Source of the DNA: Candidatus Thiodiazotropha sp. (ex Epidulcina cf. delphinae)
GTDB taxonomy: Bacteria; Pseudomonadota; Gammaproteobacteria; Chromatiales; Chromatiaceae
Assembly (NCBI GenBank): GCA_025656505.1
Contig: JAHXHR010000013.1
Span: 1-45,105 of the forward strand
Direction of reading: 5' to 3'
DNA length: 45,105 nt
The position numbers were made by a program, and so were the translations under genes. Under the pieces are notes generated by a model that did not search any database, had not been told where the DNA came from, and saw nothing but the letters and a program-made list of their open reading frames with translations. How positions within the stretch are numbered: the stretch's first letter is position 1; each line of letters begins with the position of its first letter. Shown one piece after another: positions 1 to 5,750 of the stretch.

Positions 1-86
1 TAAGCGAAAAAGTGCGTCTAGGCAATTTTTTTAGGATCAGGGGGTATACTAGGAAAAACGGGTTGCTAAGTGTAGATGGGCATTAG

Positions 87-719
87 GAAAACCCGGAAGT
101 TAAGGTAGGATGGTCGTCGGGCAAACTACTTCCGGGCCAATACCTTGATCAGGAGACGGGGAACTACCAGAATTACTTCAGAGATTACGACCCAGCGACA
201 GGGAGATATCTACAAAGTGATCCCATAGGCCTACAAGGTGGCATTAACACCTATGCTTATGTTGGTGGAAACCCACTAATTTACTCTGATCCTTACGGCT
301 TGTTCTTCGATGAAGCCGCTGCTGTAGCAGCAGAGACAGCACTAACGACCACGACTAGCATTTCAGTAAGCACAGTATTAGCTGGCGTGGCTGGTGTGGC
401 TGCAAGTGTCTATCCCGTACCGGCTGGTGAAGGCGCAGATCAACTGCCGGAACAATGCAATGATGAAGATAAGTGCTCGCAAATATATAAAAAAATCGAT
501 ATAGCTGTTAATGGTTTGCAGCGTAGATATCGACATATCAGAGAGAATAGAGGCAATATGGATCCATCAACGCATCAAGACCAGTTCAGAGAGAGACAAG
601 TGCATCTACGAAATCTACTTTATAAGGCAACTAGCATGGGCTGTTTTAACTATAGGCAGGATGCTTGGTATTGGGCTACGAGACCTGCACCAAAACCTGG
701 CCCAAGGACTGCACCATAG
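87..719 (+). pseudogene. Orphan RHS C-terminal tip (core end plus toxin domain), 5' truncated
   Basis: The frame from the stop at 84-86 reads [20 protein letters not shown], then a DPATGRY..SDPIGL stretch, an AYVGGNPL motif and DPYGL. This is the end of the RHS-repeat-associated core, where the shell closes and self-cleavage releases the toxin. About 140 residues follow: an Ala/Thr-rich linker, then a domain with [31 protein letters not shown] and WATRP. I do not recognise the toxin class. RHS similarity begins abruptly near base 123, and no YD-repeat region, start codon or delivery domain lies upstream. It is therefore a displaced tip, as left by recombination at RHS loci, and is unlikely to be expressed alone. 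A TTG at 300 could start only the tip. The neighbour downstream looks like its immunity gene. Confidence 0.8.
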
Positions 720-739
720 TCTTTATGCAATAACTTTTA

Positions 740-1120
740 ATGGACAATCGAAAGTTGACAAGTTCCTGGATATTGGCCCATAAGCATGGGATTAATAGTC
801 CTGGTTATAAGAAGCACAGTTGGGCAGTTTCAGAGATGATTGATTTGGTTATTGACCATCCAGAAAGAGTTTGGGAACTAATCTTGGAAATTCTGAGAAT
901 AGATGATTCAGAAGAAATTATTAAGGCTGTAGGTGCTGGTCCCCTTGAAGATTTAATGGTTCACCATGGAGATCATTTTATAGATAAAATTGAGCATGAG
1001 GCAGCCAACTCAAAATCATTAATAATCGCTATGCAAAATGTTTGGTTAGATAGCGATGATACGGCTTTCTGTAGCCGGTTTTATGATATTGCAGGAATAC
1101 AGCAACCATTTCCTAAGTAA
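740..1120 (+). CDS. Putative RHS-tip immunity protein (DUF6869-like)
   Basis: A 126-residue, acidic, soluble protein without a signal peptide or membrane segment. The middle reads PERVWELILEIL, then AVGAGPLEDLMVHHGDHFID and VEHEA-like IEHEAAN. As I recall it, this is the pattern of the DUF6869 family, small proteins often found beside polymorphic toxins. It starts 20 bp after the RHS tip ends, the usual place of an immunity gene, so its likely job is to neutralise that tip in the cytoplasm. The immunity role is inferred from position and family resemblance. The ATG at 740 lacks a clear Shine-Dalgarno; the ATG at 836 (MIDLVIDHP) is an alternative. The base composition is AT-rich compared with the chromosome to the right, consistent with transfer. 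Confidence 0.65.
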   Translation: MDNRKLTSSWILAHKHGINSPGYKKHSWAVSEMIDLVIDHPERVWELILEILRIDDSEEIIKAVGAGPLEDLMVHHGDHFIDKIEHEAANSKSLIIAMQNVWLDSDDTAFCSRFYDIAGIQQPFPK

Positions 1121-1225
1121 CTGTAGCGCACCACGCTTTTGTCATACGATGAACCGAATTATTCTTGGTAAACAGGGACATATATGGACGCCCCGGGGTT
1201 GTCAAGAATAACCGGGGACATCCAT

Positions 1226-1260
1226 AAAAACGAAAGGGGCCATCGGCCCCTTCGTTTTTT
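1226..1260 (-). terminator. Bidirectional terminator downstream of symE copy 1
   Basis: A GGGGCC-ATC-GGCCCC stem extended by GAA/TTC, with an A run on one side and a T run on the other, so it can work on both strands. It closes module 1 just after the symE stop. A near-identical hairpin closes module 2 at 2919-2952. Confidence 0.85.
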
Positions 1261-1265
1261 ATGGC

Positions 1266-1529
1266 TTATGGAATGGTTGGTCTGTTCTCCACGGTCAACA
1301 CCAAACACCCCTCCATGACTCTGACAGTCACAGGCGTATCGATGGAAAACCCCGCCTGATCGAGCCAATGCCCCTTCATCTGAATCCACGGTACCGCCCG
1401 GCTGGCGGAATGCGATGACTGCTGCTTGGTGCGATACTCGTAGTGGATCGCATTGACCTTGATGTAGCGTTGTTCGCAGATTTTATTTTTACGCGGGCGG
1501 TTGCCTGGCTTACCATGTTGCTTAGCCAT
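1266..1529 (-). CDS. SymE-family type I toxin, copy 1
   Basis: An 87-residue basic protein. The C-terminal half reads VPWIQMKGHWLDQAGF, then [15 protein letters not shown], the SymE / toxin_SymE pattern (an AbrB-like fold that became an RNA-targeting toxin in E. coli). The N-terminal half is Lys/Arg-rich. The ATG at 1529 is preceded by TAGGAG at good spacing. It lies 115 bp after the VapC stop on the same strand and is followed by a strong terminator, so it is the last gene of the first XRE/TA/SymE module. A conserved hairpin precedes the start. In E. coli SymE is held down by the antisense RNA SymR and by Lon; an antisense RNA here is only inferred. Copy 2 (2963-3235) matches strongly from WI.MKG to the C-terminus but differs in the N-terminal half. 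Confidence 0.85.
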   Translation of the reverse strand: MAKQHGKPGNRPRKNKICEQRYIKVNAIHYEYRTKQQSSHSASRAVPWIQMKGHWLDQAGFSIDTPVTVRVMEGCLVLTVENRPTIP

Positions 1530-1559
1530 GACTCACTCCTAGTCAGTGGGTTGTGGTTA

Positions 1560-1594
1560 GCTGACCTTGGGTGTTGGTAGCACCCTTGGTCAGC
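1560..1594 (-). promoter_or_regulatory. symE leader hairpin, copy 1
   Basis: The arms GCTGACC / GGTCAGC and GGGTG / CACCC are separated by a TT/TT internal loop, with a 7-nt apical loop. On the gene strand it ends 30 nt before the symE ATG. The same 35-nt structure stands at the same distance before symE copy 2. One base pair differs between copies by a compensatory change (A-T here, G-C there). On the other strand it is followed by a T-rich run, so it could also end an antisense transcript. Confidence 0.65.
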
Positions 1595-1644
1595 GCTTAT
1601 TGTTTTTCTCTATTTTGTTTGAATTACCTCCTTGTTGAATATCG

Positions 1645-2085
1645 TTAAATCCCTTCAATCGTGATGATCTCCCCAAAGCGCTCAAAGTCCTGTGTGTTGT
1701 GCGTGAGCAGCGCTGGGATGCCATAGGCTTGCATGGTGGCGACGATGTTGGCGTCATGCACCTGTTTGCCGCCGACCTGGAAATGGTCCATCAATCTGAT
1801 AAGCTGGCTGGTGACGGCGGCGGTATCGTCTGCTACCTGAAGGTGATTTTCGAGATAACGCACCCGCTCGATCACTACCTCTGGCGCTGATAGTTTGGCA
1901 AAGGTCTGTGGCCGGGTGCGTGCCGCAATAAACTCCCGCAACACCTGACGACTGATCCACAAAGCCCGTCCGGTCTGATGATGCGCTTTGATCGCATTGA
2001 GCGCCGGTTCATGCAGCGGGGCTGTCGCCACGTTGGCGTAGATCAGGATATTGGTGTCGATGAAAAGCGGTTCAGCGTCCGTCAT
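1645..2085 (-). CDS. PIN-domain ribonuclease toxin (VapC-like)
   Basis: 146 residues with the PIN-domain acidic residues in order: LFIDTNILIYA at the N-terminus, a REFIAA segment with Glu near residue 50, KQVHDANIVATM near residue 110, and LLTHNTQDFERF near the end. PIN toxins of this kind are Mg-dependent ribonucleases that cut tRNA or rRNA, blocked by a small cognate antitoxin. The gene overlaps the upstream antitoxin by 14 bp, the usual translational coupling. Its length is normal and the acidic residues are intact, so it should be active. Which RNA it cuts cannot be told from sequence. It sits in the cassette position of module 1, where module 2 has BrnT-BrnA. Confidence 0.85.
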   Translation of the reverse strand: MTDAEPLFIDTNILIYANVATAPLHEPALNAIKAHHQTGRALWISRQVLREFIAARTRPQTFAKLSAPEVVIERVRYLENHLQVADDTAAVTSQLIRLMDHFQVGGKQVHDANIVATMQAYGIPALLTHNTQDFERFGEIITIEGI

Positions 2086-2299
2086 CGCCGTACATATCCT
2101 CTCTGCGCAAACTCAACCCTTCCGGCCAGGGGCCGAGATTGTCCACCGGAAAATCCAGATCCTTGCCGGTGGCGCTCTTCTGAGTTGCTGCCCTTTGTCG
2201 CAGGAAATCCACGAAGTCCTCCACTTCTGCGATTCGCTCGGTGGGTAGTGACTGGATTTTTTCCAGCAATGTCTGTGCGTTGTGTGCTGGGATACTCAT
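2072..2299 (-). CDS. VapB-like antitoxin
   Basis: 75 residues: a helical start, then RIAEVEDFVDFLRQR, the DUF2281/VapB-type pattern, and an acidic, Pro-rich C-terminal tail (WPEGLSLRREDMYGD) that would bind the PIN toxin. The start at 2299 has a strong AAAGGAGG. That ribosome site overlaps the end of the XRE gene, only 14 bp upstream, so XRE, antitoxin and toxin form one operon. Such antitoxins usually autorepress; here the separate XRE protein probably does or shares this. The antitoxin role is inferred from pairing and family resemblance. Confidence 0.75.
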   Translation of the reverse strand: MSIPAHNAQTLLEKIQSLPTERIAEVEDFVDFLRQRAATQKSATGKDLDFPVDNLGPWPEGLSLRREDMYGDDGR

Positions 2300-2313
2300 G
2301 CTCTAAACCTCCT

Positions 2314-2727
2314 TTAGCCGCTGACCTGCCGCTGATCAATGGGGGCAACTGCACCCTCAACCCGTCGTTTCACAATCATGGCATCGATCAGCTTGATAAT
2401 AGCCTCCTGATCATCGCTATCGAAGCTTTCCAGTTCCTGTAGGCGTTCGATCAATCGCACGTTGTGCAATGGCTGAATCTGATCCCGATTGCCCGTGATC
2501 AGGTAATCGAGGGTGACGCCGAGAATGTCGCCGAGCTGTATCAGCTTCTCGATGGGGGGTACGTGCATACCACACTCGTACTTGTTGAGCTGCGCAAATC
2601 GAATATCGATTTGGTTTGCCAGTTCTTTCTGTGTCCAGCCCTTCTGTTTGCGCAGCTCTTTCAGGCGCAGACCGAAGGCTTTGCGAATATCTTCATCCTG
2701 CATGATTGTCATTAGCTCGGTGACCAT
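2314..2727 (-). CDS. XRE-family HTH regulator of the TA/SymE module
   Basis: 137 residues from the ATG at 2727, chosen because AGGAGG lies 8 nt upstream; the frame is open further but that stretch is promoter and repeat. Residues about 15-70 are a Cro/C1-type helix-turn-helix (LRKQKGWTQKELANQ, KYECGMHVPPIEKLIQLGD, TLDYLI). The C-terminal part has a helical SFDSDDQEAIIKLIDAMI segment. The gene is first in the operon with VapB and VapC, so it most likely represses it. The same C-terminal segment is found in a truncated copy upstream of BrnT (3890-3989), so this regulator type heads both modules. Confidence 0.85.
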   Translation of the reverse strand: MVTELMTIMQDEDIRKAFGLRLKELRKQKGWTQKELANQIDIRFAQLNKYECGMHVPPIEKLIQLGDILGVTLDYLITGNRDQIQPLHNVRLIERLQELESFDSDDQEAIIKLIDAMIVKRRVEGAVAPIDQRQVSG

Positions 2728-2841
2728 GAGACGCCTCCTAGCGTATGCGCATGTTCGGAATACGCCTTGACAGGTGTATTGAAAGCGAATATAACACGAT
2801 GCGTAAAACGCATCAATGCACGCCCACGCCCACAAAAAAGC

Positions 2842-2899
2842 AAAGGGGTCAGGTCTGTACTTATAGTAATTAATCGTATGTTGTTGCCGTGTGTACCCA
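2842..2899. repeat. GGGGTCAGGTCT dispersed repeat, copy 1
   Basis: 58 bp, the first 50 identical to 3996-4053, in the same orientation. It begins AAAGGGGTCAGGTCTGTACT. I recall AAAGGGGTCAGGTCT sequences as common companions of REP-associated tyrosine transposases. It marks the upstream border of module 1. Confidence 0.75.
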
Positions 2900-2918
2900 G
2901 CTACTACCGGGACATTCA

Positions 2919-2952
2919 CAAAAACGAAAGGGGCCGTAGGCCCCTTTGTTTT
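2919..2952 (-). terminator. Bidirectional terminator downstream of symE copy 2
   Basis: A GGGGCC-GTA-GGCCCC stem extended by AAA/TTT and flanked by A and T runs. It is closely related to 1226-1260, including the preceding CCGGGACAT and CAAAAACG. Confidence 0.85.
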
Positions 2953-2962
2953 ATCCCGTCAG

Positions 2963-3235
2963 TTAAGTGGTAGGCTTGTCCTCTACGGTCAACACCAGGC
3001 AGCCCTCCATCACCCGGACCTTGATCGGCGCATGGATGGCAAAGCCTGCCTGTTCCAGCCACTGGCCCTTCATGGTGATCCAAGGGACGGTGGTCTCGAT
3101 GGTCCGATCAAAGCGGGCGTGGTGCTTGTCTTTGATGATGCGGGAATAGAGGGTCTCCCGAACCTTGATGGCCCGGGTCTGACGGGGCTTGTCTTTAGGT
3201 GAGCGCCGTTCTGGCGTAAGCTTGTTGGCAGCCAT
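2963..3235 (-). CDS. SymE-family type I toxin, copy 2
   Basis: 90 residues from the ATG at 3235, supported by ACGGAGG 6 nt upstream; a GTG at 3289 would put the leader hairpin inside the gene. The C-terminal half ([34 protein letters not shown]) is nearly the same as copy 1. The N-terminal half is different and rich in Lys and Arg ([19 protein letters not shown]). The SymE fold and RNA-targeting role are known for the family; activity here is inferred. It follows BrnA by 114 bp on the same strand and ends at its own terminator, mirroring the VapC-symE spacing of the other module. Confidence 0.85.
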   Translation of the reverse strand: MAANKLTPERRSPKDKPRQTRAIKVRETLYSRIIKDKHHARFDRTIETTVPWITMKGQWLEQAGFAIHAPIKVRVMEGCLVLTVEDKPTT

Positions 3236-3265
3236 GATAACCTCCGTAGTAGGTTGTTGTGGTGA

Positions 3266-3300
3266 GCTGGCCCGGGGTGTTATCCGCACCCTTGGCCAGC
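3266..3300 (-). promoter_or_regulatory. symE leader hairpin, copy 2
   Basis: The arms GCTGGCC / GGCCAGC and GGGTG / CACCC have a 7-nt loop and end 30 nt before the symE ATG, exactly as in copy 1. Loop bases differ while the stems are kept, with one compensatory pair change. This supports a functional RNA structure in the leader or an overlapping antisense RNA. Confidence 0.65.
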
Positions 3301-3349
3301 GCTTTTAAAAAACAGTTATATCTTGGTTGTGTGTTTTATCCTTTAGCCG

Positions 3350-3598
3350 CTAGCGGCTCATCTGAATCAACTCAATATCTTTCTTCAGCAACTCATTGAC
3401 GAATACTGAGAGGTCGACACCCTTGGCGTTGGCGAGTGCCGCGAGCGTGTTTTGCACATTGGTTTCCAGATGGATAGGCATTTGCAGTTGTGTGTTGGGG
3501 CGGTAGAACTTGCCGCGTGTACCGCCGGAAAAATCGATTTCCTCAGGTATGTCATCGTTTGTCTGTGTCGTCATTGTCTTCACCTTATCGAGGTTCAT
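3350..3598 (-). CDS. BrnA-like antitoxin
   Basis: 82 residues (74 if the ATG at 3574, which has AAGGTGAAG before it, is used). The pattern EIDFSGGTRGKFYRP followed by MPIHLETNVQNTL and a ribbon-helix-helix-like end (GVDLSVFVNELLKKDIELI) fits antitoxins that follow BrnT. These proteins bind the toxin and autorepress the operon. It overlaps the brnT end by 14 bp at the longer start. In this module it occupies the place that VapC has in the neighbouring one. Confidence 0.75.
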   Translation of the reverse strand: MNLDKVKTMTTQTNDDIPEEIDFSGGTRGKFYRPNTQLQMPIHLETNVQNTLAALANAKGVDLSVFVNELLKKDIELIQMSR

Positions 3599-3893
3599 TC
3601 TCGTATTGCTGCCGTTCCCAGCGCGTGGCCTCGCGTGCTGAGATCAGGCGGACTCTGGCCATGTTGGCGTCCAGCACCTGGTAAGTATGGGCCACGGCCA
3701 GCAATCGGCCCTCACTGCTTTGGCCCAGGGTAAACCAGCGTTCTTCTGTCTCGCTGTGCGCTTCGTCGAAAACGGTCAGCGCCAGCGGATCGAGCATGAC
3801 GGTTGCGGCCTGGGCAAACGTGATGCCATGCTTGATCAGATTACTCTGCGCCTTGGCGTCATCCCAGACAATATCGAGCAGTGGTTCTGTCAT
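3585..3893 (-). CDS. BrnT-family ribonuclease toxin
   Basis: 102 residues with the BrnT pattern: IVWDDAKAQSNLIKHGITF at the N-terminus, then ERWFTLGQSSEGRLLAVAHT and RVRLISAREATRWERQQYE. BrnT has a RelE-like fold and cuts RNA; BrnA neutralises it. The core residues K, H, R/E and the RLISAR strand are present and the length is normal. The start ATG at 3893 overlaps the stop of a truncated XRE reading frame by 4 bp (ATGA), so the toxin was once translated after an XRE protein. That XRE is now broken, so the present promoter of this pair is uncertain. Confidence 0.85.
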   Translation of the reverse strand: MTEPLLDIVWDDAKAQSNLIKHGITFAQAATVMLDPLALTVFDEAHSETEERWFTLGQSSEGRLLAVAHTYQVLDANMARVRLISAREATRWERQQYENEPR

Positions 3894-3989
3894 TGTGGCA
3901 TATCCACTGGCGCTAGTGCCGAGGCTATCCGCTGTTTAGCGATCATGGCATCGATGAGCTTGATTACCGTCTCCTGGTCGTCGGGGTTA
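3890..3989 (-). pseudogene. C-terminal remnant of an XRE regulator (module 2)
   Basis: About 32 codons reading FNPDDQETVIKLIDAMIAKQ and ending ALAPVDMPQ. They align with FDSDDQEAIIKLIDAMIVKR..AVAPIDQRQ of the intact XRE gene at 2314-2727. The HTH half is missing; similarity stops where the dispersed repeat begins at 3996. The stop overlaps the brnT start, the ancestral operon coupling. Loss probably came from insertion or recombination at the repeat. Confidence 0.8.
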
Positions 3990-3995
3990 AAGAAT

Positions 3996-4053
3996 AAAGG
4001 GGTCAGGTCTGTACTTATAGTAATTAATCGTATGTTGTTGCCGTGCGGACCCA
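3996..4053. repeat. GGGGTCAGGTCT dispersed repeat, copy 2
   Basis: 50 of 50 bases identical to the start of copy 1 at 2842, and a further 8 similar. It abuts the truncated XRE frame and so marks the breakpoint. Confidence 0.75.
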
Positions 4054-4141
4054 CCTAATTTATTGTCTCAGTCCGCTAGTTAAAACTATGCACTTTAGTG
4101 CAAGGCTTTAGCTGCTACACAGTTATGCTAGGCCAGGAAGC

Positions 4142-4474
4142 ATGAAAGAGCAAAGGCGAAGCGGGCATATATTGATGGTGCATTTGGTCTGGGTGACGAA
4201 ATATCGATATCCAGTCCTGAGAGGAGATATTCAGAAGCGGTGTCGTGAATTGATCATCCAAATCTGTGATGCTGAGGATGTTCAGATATTGAAAGGAGCG
4301 GACATCCAGGCGTCTGCAAGATGAGTTTCCAGCGCTAAAAAAGCTAGGTATTTCTGGGCAATAGGGTATGGTGCTTGGTCGACGGGGAACATAACGGATG
4401 AGATGGTTCAGGAGTATTTCGAGCACCATAGAGATCCTTCAAATGCTGATACAGGAAATATCATTCTTGAATAG
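4142..4474 (+). pseudogene. Decayed IS200/IS605-type TnpA transposase
   Basis: The first frame (60 codons) gives HILMVHLVWVTKYRYPVLRG and CRELIIQICDAEDVQILKG, the N-terminus of Y1 transposases. Other frames continue with RTSRRLQDEFPALKK, then RYFWAIGYGAWSTGNI, then EMVQEYFEHHR to a stop at 4474. The roughly 30 codons between ILKG and the SLKGRSSRRL-type segment are absent, and that part normally carries the HUH (HxH) motif. There is a second frame change at LKK/RYF. It cannot be active. Upstream, GCACTTTAGTGC near 4090 and downstream GGGGACTTTCAGCCC near 4480 look like subterminal hairpin remnants. Confidence 0.85.
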
Positions 4475-4514
4475 GTGTATGGGGACTTTCAGCCCATAGT
4501 CGTTGAGTTAAAGA

Positions 4515-4644
4515 GGTATCCACTTCACTGGCCTAATAAATACGTATGGCATTGATTCATAAGATCCTTTTTAGCTTATGTGGGTTTTTCATAAAACCCA
4601 GTGAATCAAACTCTTACGGAAGCGAGGCCAGTGAAGTGGATACC
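4515..4644. repeat. 130-bp miniature inverted-repeat element
   Basis: The ends are a perfect 20-bp inverted repeat, GGTATCCACTTCACTGGCCT at the left and its complement at the right. Inside are a second inverted pair (TTGATTCA / TGAATCAA) and two hairpins (CATAAG..CTTATG and GGGTTTT-TCAT-AAAACCC). No coding capacity. No clear target duplication is visible. Confidence 0.75.
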
Positions 4645-4653
4645 CCCTTTTAT

Positions 4654-4803
4654 TTATTTCGCTTGGGGGTCGCCGGCATCCTCGATCGTCAGCCGGACCG
4701 AACCGTCGGCGGTGGCGACCTGGATCACCCCGGCGGAGGCGGCGAAGCAGAGGGCGTTGATCCGGGCGTCGTTGGCTTGATCCGTAGCGGATGCGCCGGT
4801 AAG
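4654..4803 (-). pseudogene. 3' fragment of an unrecognised gene
   Basis: About 49 codons, open from a stop at 4804-4806 to TAA at 4654, containing NDARINALCFAASAGVIQVA and DGSVRLTIEDAG. The GC-rich codon use resembles the chromosome rather than the island on its left. There is no start codon with a ribosome site. It ends 10 bp from the inverted-repeat element. I read it as the tail of a lost host gene at the island border; function unknown. Confidence 0.35.
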
Positions 4804-4856
4804 TCACAACAGGGCTATGACACAGAATACCCGATTAGCATACGCATCGGGTGGCA

Positions 4857-4963
4857 GCGGGTATCAGCCACACCCCGGCACACGATGCCACTGCTGCCGC
4901 TGCTCCCTTCCGGGCCTGACGGGGTTCACAGTTTCTCGTTGCGGGGGGACCGATACCAACCGC
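4857..4963 (-). ncRNA. ffs: 4.5S / small bacterial SRP RNA
   Basis: The minus strand contains the conserved apical domain CAGGCCCGGAAGGGAGCAGC, the GGAA tetraloop region and asymmetric loop that bind Ffh. The flanks GGTATCGGTC and GGCTGATACC pair at the base, giving a hairpin of about 100 nt. The SRP RNA joins Ffh for co-translational targeting of membrane proteins. Exact ends are uncertain by several bases. A perfect -10 box lies just upstream. Confidence 0.93.
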
Positions 4964-4977
4964 CATTGAAGCTGTGG

Positions 4978-4983
4978 ATTATA
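4978..4983 (-). promoter_or_regulatory. -10 box of the SRP RNA gene
   Basis: TATAAT on the minus strand, about 15-20 bases before the predicted RNA. No strong -35 match is seen, only a T-rich stretch at the expected distance. Confidence 0.6.
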
Positions 4984-5105
4984 CTGATTTTTGGTAAGCA
5001 AAAAAGCTTGAATCGGACGATTGTCGTTGTTTTATTGCTTTCCATTTACGAAAGCATAAATAGTCCGTCAGGACAGGATAAACGTAAATGTTACAATCCA
5101 TCGGA

Positions 5106-5750
5106 CTATCGGCAGGAGGCGGGCGCAAACCCGAACGCTACCAGCAATGGCTGTAACGCCGGCCAGACATTATCCCTGAGGATAGGCTGAGCCCGGTCGT
5201 TGGGGTGGATACCGTCGCGCTGCATCAGATCGGCGTCCAATGCCACGCCTTCAAGGAAAAACGCTACCAGGGGAACTGATTCCGCCTCGGAGACATCATA
5301 ATAGACGCGATGGAAGGCGTTGATGAAATCCGCGCCGTAGTTGGCCGGCAGGCGAACTCCCAACAGCAGCACTGCGGCGCCGGCCTGTTTGGCCAGTTGC
5401 ACCATACGCTGCAGGTTGTCGCGCATTTCCCGATTGCCGATTCCGCGCAAGCCGTCATTTCCGCCCAGTTCGATGACCAGGATGCGGGGATCGTACTTTG
5501 CCAACAATGCCGGCAGGCGGGCCAGACCGCCGCTGCTCGTATCGCCGCTGATACTGGCGTTGATGACCTTGACCGGTCCACAATCCTTGCTCAGGCGCTG
5601 GGCGAGCAGATTGACCCAGCGGGTCTCGGTGGTTACACCATAGCCCGCGCTCAGACTGTCGCCGATGACCAGCAGGGTGGGAGCCGCCGCAGTTAGCGGC
5701 GGTGAAATCAACAGAGAGAAGCCTAACAATAACCGTGAGATCTTTTTCAT
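5106..5750 (-). CDS. tesA: Periplasmic SGNH/GDSL lysophospholipase-arylesterase (TesA)
   Basis: 214 residues from the ATG at 5750. Residues 1-23 are a signal peptide ending TAAAPT. The SGNH blocks follow: VIGDSLSAGYG (Ser near 32), Gly in NASISGDTSSGG, the GGND block, and DGIHPN with the catalytic Asp and His near residue 190. Family members hydrolyse acyl esters and thioesters in the periplasm. Length and order match E. coli TesA. It is divergent from the ybbA-like exporter gene, the arrangement also found in E. coli. Here the two start codons share the CATG at 5748-5751, so each promoter must lie inside the other gene. Confidence 0.93.
   Translation of the reverse strand: MKKISRLLLGFSLLISPPLTAAAPTLLVIGDSLSAGYGVTTETRWVNLLAQRLSKDCGPVKVINASISGDTSSGGLARLPALLAKYDPRILVIELGGNDGLRGIGNREMRDNLQRMVQLAKQAGAAVLLLGVRLPANYGADFINAFHRVYYDVSEAESVPLVAFFLEGVALDADLMQRDGIHPNDRAQPILRDNVWPALQPLLVAFGFAPASCR

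Noticed and set aside
1159-1389. Minus-strand 76-codon frame overlapping symE copy 1
   Set aside because: It crosses the terminator and is another frame of symE.
4546-5190. Long plus-strand reading frame of 214 codons
   Set aside because: It runs through the inverted-repeat element, the antisense of the SRP RNA gene and the end of tesA, and has no family pattern.
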